Source: Microbacterium sp. MYb72 (lineage in GTDB: Bacteria > Actinomycetota > Actinomycetes > Actinomycetales > Microbacteriaceae). From it: a stretch of DNA of 64,000 nt. Where the stretch lies: positions 1-64,000 of the forward strand of contig NZ_PCOT01000007.1 of NCBI RefSeq assembly GCF_002979415.1. Direction: 5' to 3'. A model generated the notes under the pieces. It saw only the letters and a list, made by a program, of their open reading frames with translations, did not search any database and was not told the DNA's origin. Positions 44,090 to 52,850 of this stretch are shown here, piece after piece. A program made the translations under genes and the position numbers. Within the stretch, counting starts at the first letter, position 1. Each line of letters starts with the position of its first letter.

Positions 44090-45658
44090 GTGACCGAACG
44101 CCCCGAAGCCAGCGACATCTGGATGGGCGCCCTCGCGCCCGTCGCCGACGGAGGTCTCGCGACGCCGCGCATCGGCATCGGCGGGATCTCGATCGAATCG
44201 AGCACCTTCTCCCCGCACGTCTCCGGCGACGAGGCGTTCACGATCCGCACGGGCGAGAATCTGCGCGCGTACTACCCGTTCCTCGATGCGGGGCGCGAGC
44301 TCGCGGAGGCCGCGGAGTGGATCCCCCTCACCCACGGGCGCTCACTGCCAGGAGGCGCGGTCGATGCGGCGACGTATCGGCGTATGAAGGAGGCGATCGT
44401 CGCGGGCATCCGCGAGCAGGGGCCGTTCGACGGCTTCTTCTTCGACATCCACGGCGCGATGAGCGTCGTGGGCATGGACGACGCCGAGGGCGACCTGGCC
44501 CTGGCCGTGCGCGAGGCCCTCGGACCCGACACGCTCGTGTCCACCTCGATGGATCTCCACGGGAACGTGTCCGAGACGCTCCGCGATGCGGTCGACCTCC
44601 TCACCTGCTACCGCATGGCCCCCCACGAGGACTGGCTGAACACGAAGGAGCGCGCGGTCTGGAATCTGCTGGCGCGACTCCGCGGCGAGCACGGCGCCGA
44701 CCCGCTGCGTCGTCGCCCGTTCAGCGCCTGGGTCCCCGTTCCGGTCCTGCTCCCCGGCGAGAAGACGAGCACACGCCTCGAGCCCGCCCGCGGCATCTAC
44801 GCGGAGCTGCCCGGCATCGAGGCCCTCGACGGCGTCGTGGACGCCTCGGTGTGGATCGGCTACGCCTGGGCTGATGAGCCGCGCTGCCAGGCCTACGTGG
44901 TGGTCACGGGCGACGACCGGGACCTCATCGCGCGCGAGGCCGAGCGCGTCGCGCGGTTGTTCTGGGATGCACGCGAGGACTTCGTCTTCGTCGCGGAGAC
45001 CGGTTCGCTCGACGAGGCCCTCGCGAAGGCGCTCGCGCCGGAGGCCCGGCATCCCTATCTGATCTCCGACTCCGGAGACAACCCGACGGCAGGGGGAGCG
45101 GGCGACGTGACCTGGACGCTCGCGCAGCTGCTCAGCCGTGCAGAGCTGACCGACGGTTCTCGCACGACCCTCGTGGCCTCGATCTTCGACAGGGACGCGG
45201 TCGCGCAAGCCGTCGCGGCGGGAGTCGGCGCCACCGTCACCCTCTCGGCGGGTGCGCGGGTGGATGACGGCCCCCACGGCCCCGTCGAGATCACCGGCTC
45301 CGTCTTCTCGATCACCGAGGACGACCACGATGCGGGGACGCAGGTCGTGATCGCGGTCGGCGGACTCCACGCGATCATCACGGAGCGCCGCAAGCCGTTC
45401 CATCACCTCGACGACTTCCGCATGCTTGGTCTGGAGCCGACCACGGCGGACATCGTCGTCGTGAAGATCGGCTACCTGGAGCCAGAGCTGTACGACCTCG
45501 CCGCCGACTGGACTCTCGCGCTGACCCCCGGCGGCGTGGACCAGGACCTGCTGCGCCTCGGCCACCACCGACTCGCGCCGGGGGTCTTCCCCTTCGACAC
45601 GTCGGGAGCCCCCGACCTGACCGCCGTCGTCGTGCGACGCGGCGAGGAGATCCGCTGA
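44090..45658 (+). CDS. M81 family metallopeptidase (MlrC-like)
   Basis: The 522-residue protein has the M81/DUF1485 features: GGISIESSTFSPH, FFDIHGAMSVVGMDDAEGDL, TSMDLHGNVS and YRMAPHEDW, whose His and Asp residues are the expected zinc ligands. A C-terminal MlrC domain contains SDSGDNPTAGGAGD. MlrC hydrolyses linearised microcystin peptides, but most family members have unknown substrates. Here it is inside a fucosidase/sugar operon: start GTG with AAGGAGCAGC, and its stop overlaps the next fucosidase start by 1 nt. It may act on a glycopeptide or an N-acyl sugar amine. Confidence 0.87.
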   Translation: MTERPEASDIWMGALAPVADGGLATPRIGIGGISIESSTFSPHVSGDEAFTIRTGENLRAYYPFLDAGRELAEAAEWIPLTHGRSLPGGAVDAATYRRMKEAIVAGIREQGPFDGFFFDIHGAMSVVGMDDAEGDLALAVREALGPDTLVSTSMDLHGNVSETLRDAVDLLTCYRMAPHEDWLNTKERAVWNLLARLRGEHGADPLRRRPFSAWVPVPVLLPGEKTSTRLEPARGIYAELPGIEALDGVVDASVWIGYAWADEPRCQAYVVVTGDDRDLIAREAERVARLFWDAREDFVFVAETGSLDEALAKALAPEARHPYLISDSGDNPTAGGAGDVTWTLAQLLSRAELTDGSRTTLVASIFDRDAVAQAVAAGVGATVTLSAGARVDDGPHGPVEITGSVFSITEDDHDAGTQVVIAVGGLHAIITERRKPFHHLDDFRMLGLEPTTADIVVVKIGYLEPELYDLAADWTLALTPGGVDQDLLRLGHHRLAPGVFPFDTSGAPDLTAVVVRRGEEIR

Positions 45659-47007
45659 TGATGAACTTCGAGAAGCGCACCGGACCCGACTTCGGTGCCG
45701 AGGCCCCCGTCTACCCGACCAACGGCGTTCCCGACTGGTATCGCGACGCGAAGCTCGGCTTCTTCGTGCACTGGGGTCTGTACTCGGTGCCCGCATGGGC
45801 CGTGCAGCACGGCGAGGGAGTGAACATCCCCACCGAGGACGCCTACGCCTGGCACCAGTACGCGGAGTGGTACGGCAACACCGTGCGCATCGCGGGCAGC
45901 CCGACCTGGGAGCGGCATCAGCGGCTCTACGGACCGGGCACGTCTTACGAGGACCTGGCCGACCTGTGGGACGCCTCCGCCTTCGACGCGGATGCGTTCG
46001 TCGGCGAGCTCGTCGACGCGGGGGCGAAGTACGTCGTCCCGACCACCAAGCACCACGAGGGGTTCTGCCTCTGGGGGACAGGGACGACGGGATTCAACGC
46101 GGTCGCACGCGGGCCCCGCCGCGACCTGATCGCGGAGTTCCACGACGCGACCCGCAGGGCGGGGGCGAAGTTCGGCGTGTACTACTCGGGGGCGCTGGAC
46201 TGGCACGTGAGCGACTTCCCGGCCATCGAGTCCGACACCGACCTCTTCCGCTACCGTCGCAACGACGAGCACTTCGCCCGCTACGCCACCGCGCAGCTGG
46301 ACGAGCTCGTCGAGCGCTTCTCGCCCGACCTCCTGTGGAACGACATCGAGTGGCCGGACGGCGGCAAAGGCCGTGAGGACTACGGGGTCGCCGAGACGCT
46401 GTCGCGGTACTTCGCCGCGGTCCCCGGCGGCGTCGTCAACGACCGGTGGGGCGTCCCTTACCACGGCTTCCTCACCCGCGAGTACACCCACATCGACGAG
46501 ATCATCCCGCAGCCGTGGGAGTCGACCAGGGGACTCGGCTACTCCTTCGGCTACAACAGCGCGGAGGACACGCGCCACACGCTGTCGGGTCCCGACCTCA
46601 TCCGGATGCTCGTCGACGTGGTGTCGAAGAACGGCAACCTCCTCATCAACGTCGGACCCGACGCGGCAGGACGGATCCCCGAGCTGCAGCGCCAGACCAT
46701 GCAGCAGCTCGGCGCCTGGCTCCGGGTCAACGGCTCGGCGATCTACGGCACGCGTCCGTGGGTGCGCTTCGGCGAGGCCGCAGGCGCGCCCGTCCGTTAC
46801 ACGCGGTCGGATGCGGGTGTCCATGTGCACGCGCTCGATCCGAGCGCCGGCGAGCTGCCGCTCCCGTCCGAGCTGTCCGCGGGCAAGGCGCGGTGGGCCG
46901 ACGGGCCCCACGCGGAGGTGATCCGTGCGGCGGACGGCTCCACGAGCGTGCGCATCCCCGACGCCCTGCGCGAGTCCCCGGTGGCCACGGTCACCGTGAC
47001 GCCATGA
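45658..47007 (+). CDS. alpha-L-fucosidase, GH29 (second copy)
   Basis: The 449-residue protein has WYRDAKLGFFVHWGLYSVPAW shortened to LGFFVHWGLYSVPAW, TTKHHEGFCLWGT and SPDLLWNDIEWP, a complete set of GH29 signatures with the nucleophile Asp in WND. It is more typical of the family than the first copy, which has HHD in place of HHE. No signal peptide is present. ATG 45658 overlaps the M81 stop; its own stop overlaps the CutC start by 4 nt. Confidence 0.93.
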   Translation: MMNFEKRTGPDFGAEAPVYPTNGVPDWYRDAKLGFFVHWGLYSVPAWAVQHGEGVNIPTEDAYAWHQYAEWYGNTVRIAGSPTWERHQRLYGPGTSYEDLADLWDASAFDADAFVGELVDAGAKYVVPTTKHHEGFCLWGTGTTGFNAVARGPRRDLIAEFHDATRRAGAKFGVYYSGALDWHVSDFPAIESDTDLFRYRRNDEHFARYATAQLDELVERFSPDLLWNDIEWPDGGKGREDYGVAETLSRYFAAVPGGVVNDRWGVPYHGFLTREYTHIDEIIPQPWESTRGLGYSFGYNSAEDTRHTLSGPDLIRMLVDVVSKNGNLLINVGPDAAGRIPELQRQTMQQLGAWLRVNGSAIYGTRPWVRFGEAAGAPVRYTRSDAGVHVHALDPSAGELPLPSELSAGKARWADGPHAEVIRAADGSTSVRIPDALRESPVATVTVTP

Positions 47008-47738
47008 TGTCCGTTCCCGCCCTCGAGATCGCCGTGCAGGATGCCGCGGGCGCACGGGTCGCGCGGGCGGCGGGCGCCGATCGCGTCGAGCTGTGCCAGG
47101 CGCTGAGCGCGACGGGCGGGCTGACGCCGTCGCCCGCGACCGTGGACGCCGTCCTCGCCGCCGTCGGTCGCTCTGATCGGCTCGCGGTGCTCGTCCGTCC
47201 GCGCACCGGAGGGTTCGTCTACGACGACGAGGACGTGGCGCTCGTCGCGGCGGATGTCGCCGAGGTCGTGCGCCGGGGTGCGGGTGCCGTGGTCGTCGGC
47301 GCGCTGACCCGCGACGGCGGCGTGGACCGTCGCGCGCTCGATCTCTGGAAGAGCGCGGCGGGCACTGCCGAGTTCGTGTTCCATCGGGCGATCGACACCC
47401 TGAGCGACCCGAGATCCGTGATCGGAGAGCTCGTCGACTGCGGCGTGGATCGCATCCTCACCAGCGGGGGAGCCGCACGCAGCATCGACGGCGCCGGAGT
47501 CCTCTCCGGTCTCGTCGACGAGGCTGCCGGACGTCTGCAGATCATGGCGGGCGGGGGAGTGCGCGTGGAGGACATCGTCGCCCTGCGCGCGTGCGGTGTG
47601 CACGCGGTCCACCTCTCCGCCAAGACGTCGTCCGGAGACCTCGCCCCCAGCGGACCCGGCGGCGGAGACACCGGCTTCGACATCACGGACGGCGGGATCG
47701 TCGCGCGCGCTGCGGCCGCCCTCCACGCGGAACGCTGA
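47004..47738 (+). CDS. CutC family TIM-barrel protein
   Basis: The 244-residue protein matches CutC: GADRVELCQALSATGGLTPSPATV shortened to RVELCQALSATGGLTPS, VLVRPRTGGFVYDDED, EFVFHRAIDTL and DRILTSGGAARS. It was named for copper tolerance in E. coli, but the copper role is doubtful and many copies lie in glycan-use loci. It is the last gene of the fucosidase operon (ATGA overlap), which supports a carbohydrate-related activity. Start is ATG 47004; a second ATG follows directly. Confidence 0.9.
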   Translation: MMSVPALEIAVQDAAGARVARAAGADRVELCQALSATGGLTPSPATVDAVLAAVGRSDRLAVLVRPRTGGFVYDDEDVALVAADVAEVVRRGAGAVVVGALTRDGGVDRRALDLWKSAAGTAEFVFHRAIDTLSDPRSVIGELVDCGVDRILTSGGAARSIDGAGVLSGLVDEAAGRLQIMAGGGVRVEDIVALRACGVHAVHLSAKTSSGDLAPSGPGGGDTGFDITDGGIVARAAAALHAER

Positions 47739-47746
47739 TCTCGCGG

Positions 47747-47790
47747 TCGGCGCCGGCCGAACTGCCCGTGTCGGGCGGGGCCGGCGCCGA
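47747..47790. terminator. bidirectional terminator between convergent genes
   Basis: TCGGCGCCGGCC (47747-47758) and GGCCGGCGCCGA (47779-47790) form a 12-bp perfect stem with a 20-nt loop. It lies between the stops of cutC and the flavoprotein gene. Confidence 0.8.
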
Positions 47791-47800
47791 TCGTCGCGTC

Positions 47801-50632
47801 TCAGGGGCGCGTGAGCTCCTCGAGCACCTCGACCACGTGTCGATACCCGCGGCCGGTGGCACGGGTCATCCCGATCTCGCACGTGCGGTTCGCCGACACG
47901 AAGGCGTCGAACCCGCGCTCCCTCTCGGCGTCGCGCAGCTCAGCGGCCTCGACCGCCGTGGCGCTGGCGGTGAGCTCGGGATGGAGCATGCCGCGGTCGC
48001 CGGCGAACGCGCAGCATCCCCAGCCGTCGGGAACGTAGACGTCCTCGGCGACAGCGGATGCGAGCGCGGTCAGCGCCCCCGTCGCACCGAGCGCGGTGGT
48101 GGAGCAGGTCGGATGCACCGCGATCCGGTCGAGCTTCCTCCGCACGTCCAGGCGGGGCAGCACCTCGCGGGCGACGAAGGTCGTCGCGTCCTCGATGACG
48201 AGTCCGGCGTACTCGGGGTGCGCGTCCACGCCCTTCGCGAGCATGACGTGCAGGCCCTCCGTGCAGGAGGCGGCGTCGCACACGACGGGAAGGGCGCCCT
48301 GCCGGCTCGCGGCCCACAGCGATGCGAGCACGCGCTCGGTCATGCGGTCGTATCCGGCGAGATGCCCCTTCGACTTCCACGGCGTTCCGCAGCACAGGCC
48401 CCCGGCGTCGTCGGGGATCACGACGGGGATGCCCGCACGGTCGAGCAGCGCCGATACGGCATCCCTCGATCCTTCCCCGTGCCCCTCGGCGCCGAACATC
48501 GTGCCGATGCACGCCCCGAAGAAGACCGCCCTGGCATCGGCGGGCGAGTCCGGACGCGGAGGCGTCGAGCCGCCTCGGGGGAGCCCGGCGTCGTACAGCG
48601 GCACGGTGTCGGCGCCGAGCACCGCGCGGCCGACCCGTGTCGCGGCCGTCACGAGAGGCGCGGGCAGGGCATCGGCCACCGTGAGGGCGACGGCGCCGAC
48701 CTTCGTGACCGTGCCCCAGCTCTTCGCGGCGACGTCCCACAGGCCGTCCTCGATCGTCGAGGCCTGCTCGGCGCGCAGGCGCCGCACGAGATCGCCCGTG
48801 TTGATGTCGACGGGGCAGGCGACGCCGCACATGCCGTCGACCGCGCACGTCTGCACGCCCTCGTAGTCGTAGTCGGCGCGCAGCTCGGCCAGGAGCACGT
48901 CATCGCCGCGCTCCTCCGCCCAGGCCATGTCGCGGCGGAGGACGATGCGCTGCCGCGGTGTGAGCGTGATGCTCTTGCTCGGGCATGACGGCTCGCAGTA
49001 CCCGCACTCCACGCAGCGGTCGACCTCCTTCTCCACCGTCGGCACGCGCTTCAGATCGTGCAGGTAGGAATCGGGGTCGTCGGAGAGCACGACACCGGGA
49101 TTGAGGATGCCGGAGGGGTCGAGCAGCCGCTTGACGTCCCACATGATGTCGGTGAGCTCGTCGCCGTACTGGCGGCGCACGAAGGGCGCCATGATGCGAC
49201 CGGTGCCGTGCTCCGCCTTCAGGGAGCCCTGCTGCTCCAGCACCAGCTCGACGAGATCGTCGGTGAAGCGGCGGTAGCGGGCGAGGCTCTCCGGATCGTC
49301 GAAGCGCTCGTTGAGCAGGAAGTGCACGTTGCCGTCCTTGGCGTGCCCGAAGATGACGGAGTCCTCGTAGCCGTGCGCGGCGAAGAGCTCGATGAGCCGC
49401 TCGCAGGTGACGAGGAGACGCTCCACGGGGACGACGATGTCTTCGAGCAGGGCGGTCGTGCCCGAAGGGCGGGCCCCGGCGATCGCGGTGTAGAGGCCCT
49501 TGCGCACGTGCCACAGGGCGGCGCGCTCGGCCGCGTCGGTGGTGAGGGTCGCGTCGATCGCGAGCGGGAGCGCGGCGAAGCGTCCGAGGGCCGTCGTCGT
49601 GTCCACGGCCAGCGCCTCCGCGTCCTGCGCGTGCACCTCGACGAGGAGGGCGGCGTGGTCGCGCACCTCGATCGACGCGATCGCGGGCGGCACATCGCTG
49701 AGCCCCTGTGCGACGCGGAGGGACGCGGCATCCAGCAGCTCGATCGTGGCGAGGCCGAGCGCGGTGAGCCCGGGCAGGGCGGCCATCGCGTCGGAGAGCG
49801 TGTCGAAGACGAGGAGTCCCGTCGCGATCGCCGGCTTGATCTCGATCGTCCGGAACCGTGCTTCGGCGACGAAGGCGAGCGTGCCCTCCGAGCCGATGAC
49901 CAGGTGCTCGAGGATCCGCACGGGGTCGTCGAAGTCGAGCAGCGCGTTGAGCCCGTAGCCCATCGTGTTCTTCATGGAGAACTGCCGACGCACGATCTCG
50001 ACGTTCTCCCGCGAGTCGAGGAGTCGTCGACGCAGGGCGAGAAGACCGTCGGCGATCTCGGGCTCGGCCGCGCGCAGCCGGTCCTCGGCATCGGGGGCGG
50101 CGGTGTCGAGGATCGTGCCGCTGGGCAGGACCAGCAGCAGGGACTCGATCGTCCGGTACGAGTTCTCGACGATGCCGCAGGCCATGCCGCTGGAGTTGTT
50201 CGCGACGACTCCGCCGATGGTGCAGGCGATCTCGCTCGCGGGGTCGGGGCCGAGCTTGCGGCCGTACCGTGCCAGTCGGGTGTTGACCTGGCGCACGGTC
50301 GCCCCTGGTTCGACCCGGACCGAGCGCCCCTCGTCCTCGATCGCGATGGTGCGGAAGCCGCTGCGCGTGTCGACGAGGATGTCGCCGCTCACGCCCTGGC
50401 CCGACAGGCTCGTGCCGCCGGAGCGGAACGTGAGCGTCCGCCCGGCCGCTCGTACGGCATCGAAGGCGCGAGCGACCCCGGCGGCATCGACGGGGGACAG
50501 GACCGCATCCGGCACCAGCAGGTAGTGGGAGGCGTCGTGCGCGCGGGCGAAGCGGTCGATCGAGCGGAGGTGCACCGCCGTCGACGGGCCGAGCAGTTCC
50601 GGATTCAGGGGTTCGGCGAGCGTGGTGGGCAC
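47801..50632 (-). CDS. FAD and Fe-S D-lactate/2-hydroxyacid dehydrogenase (fused, Dld-II type)
   Basis: The 943-residue protein is a fusion. The N-terminal FAD-binding domain (about 40-270, RSGGTSLSGQGVSGDIL, GVVANNSSGMACG) is followed by an FAD-oxidase C-terminal domain (about 290-560, FGHAKDGNVHFL, KAEHGTGRIMAPF). Next is a ferredoxin segment with CVECGYCEPSCP (about 585) and CAVDGMCGVACP. The C-terminal CCG-type domains carry GGLCCGTPW and GWGCCAFAGD. This matches quinone-linked D-lactate dehydrogenases and D-2-hydroxyglutarate-type enzymes. GTG start has GGAGCACC upstream. It is divergent from a GntR/FCD gene with a TTGTCTGACAA operator. Confidence 0.9.
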   Translation of the reverse strand: MPTTLAEPLNPELLGPSTAVHLRSIDRFARAHDASHYLLVPDAVLSPVDAAGVARAFDAVRAAGRTLTFRSGGTSLSGQGVSGDILVDTRSGFRTIAIEDEGRSVRVEPGATVRQVNTRLARYGRKLGPDPASEIACTIGGVVANNSSGMACGIVENSYRTIESLLLVLPSGTILDTAAPDAEDRLRAAEPEIADGLLALRRRLLDSRENVEIVRRQFSMKNTMGYGLNALLDFDDPVRILEHLVIGSEGTLAFVAEARFRTIEIKPAIATGLLVFDTLSDAMAALPGLTALGLATIELLDAASLRVAQGLSDVPPAIASIEVRDHAALLVEVHAQDAEALAVDTTTALGRFAALPLAIDATLTTDAAERAALWHVRKGLYTAIAGARPSGTTALLEDIVVPVERLLVTCERLIELFAAHGYEDSVIFGHAKDGNVHFLLNERFDDPESLARYRRFTDDLVELVLEQQGSLKAEHGTGRIMAPFVRRQYGDELTDIMWDVKRLLDPSGILNPGVVLSDDPDSYLHDLKRVPTVEKEVDRCVECGYCEPSCPSKSITLTPRQRIVLRRDMAWAEERGDDVLLAELRADYDYEGVQTCAVDGMCGVACPVDINTGDLVRRLRAEQASTIEDGLWDVAAKSWGTVTKVGAVALTVADALPAPLVTAATRVGRAVLGADTVPLYDAGLPRGGSTPPRPDSPADARAVFFGACIGTMFGAEGHGEGSRDAVSALLDRAGIPVVIPDDAGGLCCGTPWKSKGHLAGYDRMTERVLASLWAASRQGALPVVCDAASCTEGLHVMLAKGVDAHPEYAGLVIEDATTFVAREVLPRLDVRRKLDRIAVHPTCSTTALGATGALTALASAVAEDVYVPDGWGCCAFAGDRGMLHPELTASATAVEAAELRDAERERGFDAFVSANRTCEIGMTRATGRGYRHVVEVLEELTRP

Positions 50633-50658
50633 GGTGCTCCTCGACAGTGCGGGACGGA

Positions 50659-50669
50659 TTGTCTGACAA
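50659..50669. promoter_or_regulatory. FadR-subfamily GntR operator
   Basis: TTGTCTGACAA is a perfect palindrome that matches the TNGTNNNACNA consensus of FCD-type GntR regulators. It lies between the divergent dehydrogenase and GntR genes, upstream of both. Confidence 0.75.
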
Positions 50670-50694
50670 GTGTACCGAGAGGCGCAGGTCTCGA

Positions 50695-50706
50695 TAGCAT
50701 GGCCGC
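50695..50706 (+). promoter_or_regulatory. GntR -10 box directly before the start codon
   Basis: TAGCAT (50695-50700) ends 6 nt before the ATG at 50707, suggesting a leaderless transcript. Confidence 0.55.
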
Positions 50707-51366
50707 ATGACGACGACGGATGCCGACCTCGGAGTGATCGGCGTAGTGGATGCCGTGACGGCGCGACTGCGCTCCCGCATCCTCAGCGGAGACATCCGCC
50801 CGGGGGCGCCGCTCACCGAGGCCGCGGTGTCGATGGCCTACGGGGTCGCGCGTCCGAGCGCGAAGGCCGCGATCGAGCAGCTCGTGGCCTCCGGCCTCCT
50901 CGCCAGGACTGCGCATCGCAGCGCCCGGGTCGTCGGCATCGACCCGGAGACCGTGCGCGACGTCTACCGCACCAGGGCGAGATTGGAGAGCGCCGCGCTT
51001 CGGGAGCTCGCGCTCTCCCGGACGGTCCCCGCGTCTGCGGTCGCCGCGAACGAGGAGATCGCGGCGATGCCGCCGGGACCGGACGCAGCGACCGTCGATC
51101 CCGATCTGCGATTCCACACGGCGTTGATCGACGCGCTGGAGAGCGAACGCACAGGGCGCATGTACCGCAGCGTGATCGACGAGGTCCGGCTGTGCATGGC
51201 GCAGGTGCAGGGGAGGCAGCTGCTGGACGCCTCGGCGATCGCCGAGCAGCACGCGGGAATTCTCGACGCCGTCGCCGAGGGAGACGGAGAACGGGCCGCC
51301 GAGCTGCTCCACGCCCATCTCTCCGCCGCGGAGCAGCGGCTCGTGGAGGCGCTCGGCGCCCGGTGA
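50707..51366 (+). CDS. GntR family regulator with FCD domain
   Basis: The 219-residue protein has the GntR winged HTH (about 12-75, LRSRILSGDIRPGAPLTEAAVSMAYGV shortened to SGDIRPGAPLTEAAVSMAYG). An all-helical FCD effector domain (about 80-215) includes RFHTALIDALESERTGRMY and metal-ligand-like His residues. LldR-type members respond to lactate. It is divergent from the D-lactate-type dehydrogenase and probably represses it through TTGTCTGACAA. The effector is inferred from the neighbour. Confidence 0.88.
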   Translation: MTTTDADLGVIGVVDAVTARLRSRILSGDIRPGAPLTEAAVSMAYGVARPSAKAAIEQLVASGLLARTAHRSARVVGIDPETVRDVYRTRARLESAALRELALSRTVPASAVAANEEIAAMPPGPDAATVDPDLRFHTALIDALESERTGRMYRSVIDEVRLCMAQVQGRQLLDASAIAEQHAGILDAVAEGDGERAAELLHAHLSAAEQRLVEALGAR

Positions 51367-51370
51367 GCGC

Positions 51371-52282
51371 TCAGTTCGCGGGCGCGGCGTCCTCGATCTC
51401 GATGGGGGCGTCGGTCGGGTCGGCCCAGACCGGGGCCGGCAGCGGCGTGTCGACCTGGCCGGCCTGGATGGACCGCAGCGCCTCGGTGATCGCGTCGGCG
51501 TTGTCGGGCACGGCGAGGCCGCAGGTCTTCAGCTCGGAGGCGAACTTCAGGGTGAGGCGGATCTTGCCTGCCTCGATCGCCTGAGCGGTGGTGCCGGTGC
51601 GCTTCTCGCTGCCGGTCTGGATGTCGGAGACCTGGTCGCACACGTGGTACACAGAGCCGCCGTCGACCCACACGACCTCGTCCTTGCCGAGCAGCTGGAT
51701 GACGGCCGACTGATCGGCCGTGTACTGCTCGACGGACGGCGGGTTGAAGTCGACGCCGATCACGGTCGCCAGGACCGCGAGCGCGATGCCCACGATGCCG
51801 GCGGTGGCCTTCTGGCCCTTGTTCATGTCCTTGTTCAGGAAGATGAGGATGATCAGCGGGAGGAAGGCGACGATCGCGATGATCGCGCCGAGCTGGTTCT
51901 GCACGAAGAAGCGGAGGGTCTCCGACTTGCGCGCGGGGTCGAGGCGGTTCGCCTTCTTCCAGAGGAGGGAACCAGTGATCGACAGCGCGGCGATGACGAC
52001 GAGCATTACGAGGAGGGTGATGAAGGCCCACTGCGGGAACTGCGCCGTCACGCCAGGGTCGGAGAGGAGCCCCGTGTCGGGATCACGGACGAGCACGCCG
52101 TCTTCGCCGACGTAGTCGCGCTGGCGCAGCAGCCAGAAGATCGCGACGGCCTCGCTCGCGATGGCGACGGCCCAGAGCACGGCGGCGATCCAGCGGAAGG
52201 TGGTCGCCTTGGACTTGGCTTCGGCCGTCGGCTTCCAGTTCGTCGCCGGTTCGACGGACTCGCCGCTCTTGCTCTCTGCCAC
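51371..52282 (-). CDS. membrane protein of unknown function with external C-terminal domain
   Basis: The 303-residue protein has four predicted transmembrane segments (about 25-50, 80-105, 130-150, 160-180) and a C-terminal extracytoplasmic region of about 120 residues with two conserved-looking Cys (VYHVCDQV and ELKTCGLAV) that could form a disulfide. No family is recognised. I use GTG 52282 (AAAGGG 8 nt upstream); a GTG at 52318 would place the start in the leader hairpin. A TAGGCT box (52342-52337) is the likely -10. Confidence 0.75.
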   Translation of the reverse strand: MAESKSGESVEPATNWKPTAEAKSKATTFRWIAAVLWAVAIASEAVAIFWLLRQRDYVGEDGVLVRDPDTGLLSDPGVTAQFPQWAFITLLVMLVVIAALSITGSLLWKKANRLDPARKSETLRFFVQNQLGAIIAIVAFLPLIILIFLNKDMNKGQKATAGIVGIALAVLATVIGVDFNPPSVEQYTADQSAVIQLLGKDEVVWVDGGSVYHVCDQVSDIQTGSEKRTGTTAQAIEAGKIRLTLKFASELKTCGLAVPDNADAITEALRSIQAGQVDTPLPAPVWADPTDAPIEIEDAAPAN

Positions 52283-52300
52283 GATCAACACCCTTTCCCC

Positions 52301-52320
52301 CTGTGCACCCGCGTGCACAG
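52301..52320. other. perfect hairpin in the leader of the membrane protein gene
   Basis: CTGTGCAC (52301-52308) and GTGCACAG (52313-52320) form an 8-bp perfect stem with loop CCGC. It lies about 20 nt upstream of the start codon on the transcribed leader, between two divergent promoters. Confidence 0.55.
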
Positions 52321-52370
52321 CCGATTTGCACCCCTGAGCCTAGTGGACGCGGTGTCCTACGCTGGAGGAC

Positions 52371-52850
52371 ATGAGCACCGATCCCGATGACGCCCTGACA
52401 TGGGAGGGCGACGACGGCACGTCGCCGAAGGAACCCGCGCTGCCCGCGGGCTGGAACGCCGTCGGCAAGGGCAGCGACAGGGTCGTCGAGGAGGGTGGGG
52501 AGTCGGATGCCGCGGCATCCGACGATCCGACCGAGGCTGACGAGGCGCCCGCCGCGCTGGGCACCGGGATGCTCCTCACCCTGGGAGTGGTCGGCGGGGT
52601 CTACCTGCTCTACACCGTGGGCTGGGTCGTCGGCGGGCTCCGTCTCAAGCCGCTGGCGAACCTGATCGTCGCCGACAGCATGTACGTGCCCTGGTTCGTG
52701 CTGGCCGTCGCGGCCCCCGCCCTGTGGTTCCTCGCGACGTGGGTGCTGACGCGCGGCAGGGCCGCGTGGATCCGCGTGCTCGTTCTCCTCCTGGGCGTGG
52801 TGCTCCTCGTTCCCTGGCCCTTCGTCACCGTGGGGGTGATCGGATCATGA
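52371..52850 (+). CDS. membrane protein with acidic N-terminal region
   Basis: The 159-residue protein has an acidic, disordered first 60 residues (rich in Asp, Glu, Ala) and three hydrophobic segments (about 65-88, 103-125, 133-155). No family is recognised. A TACGCT box (52358-52363) ends 7 nt before the ATG, and GGAGGAC lies in the same gap, so either leaderless or normal initiation is possible. It overlaps the next gene by 4 nt (ATGA) and the two likely work together. Confidence 0.75.
   Translation: MSTDPDDALTWEGDDGTSPKEPALPAGWNAVGKGSDRVVEEGGESDAAASDDPTEADEAPAALGTGMLLTLGVVGGVYLLYTVGWVVGGLRLKPLANLIVADSMYVPWFVLAVAAPALWFLATWVLTRGRAAWIRVLVLLLGVVLLVPWPFVTVGVIGS

Noticed and set aside
47004..47738. 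CutC as a copper-resistance determinant
   Set aside because: No copper transporter or regulator is near; it is the last gene of a sugar operon, so I do not assign copper tolerance.
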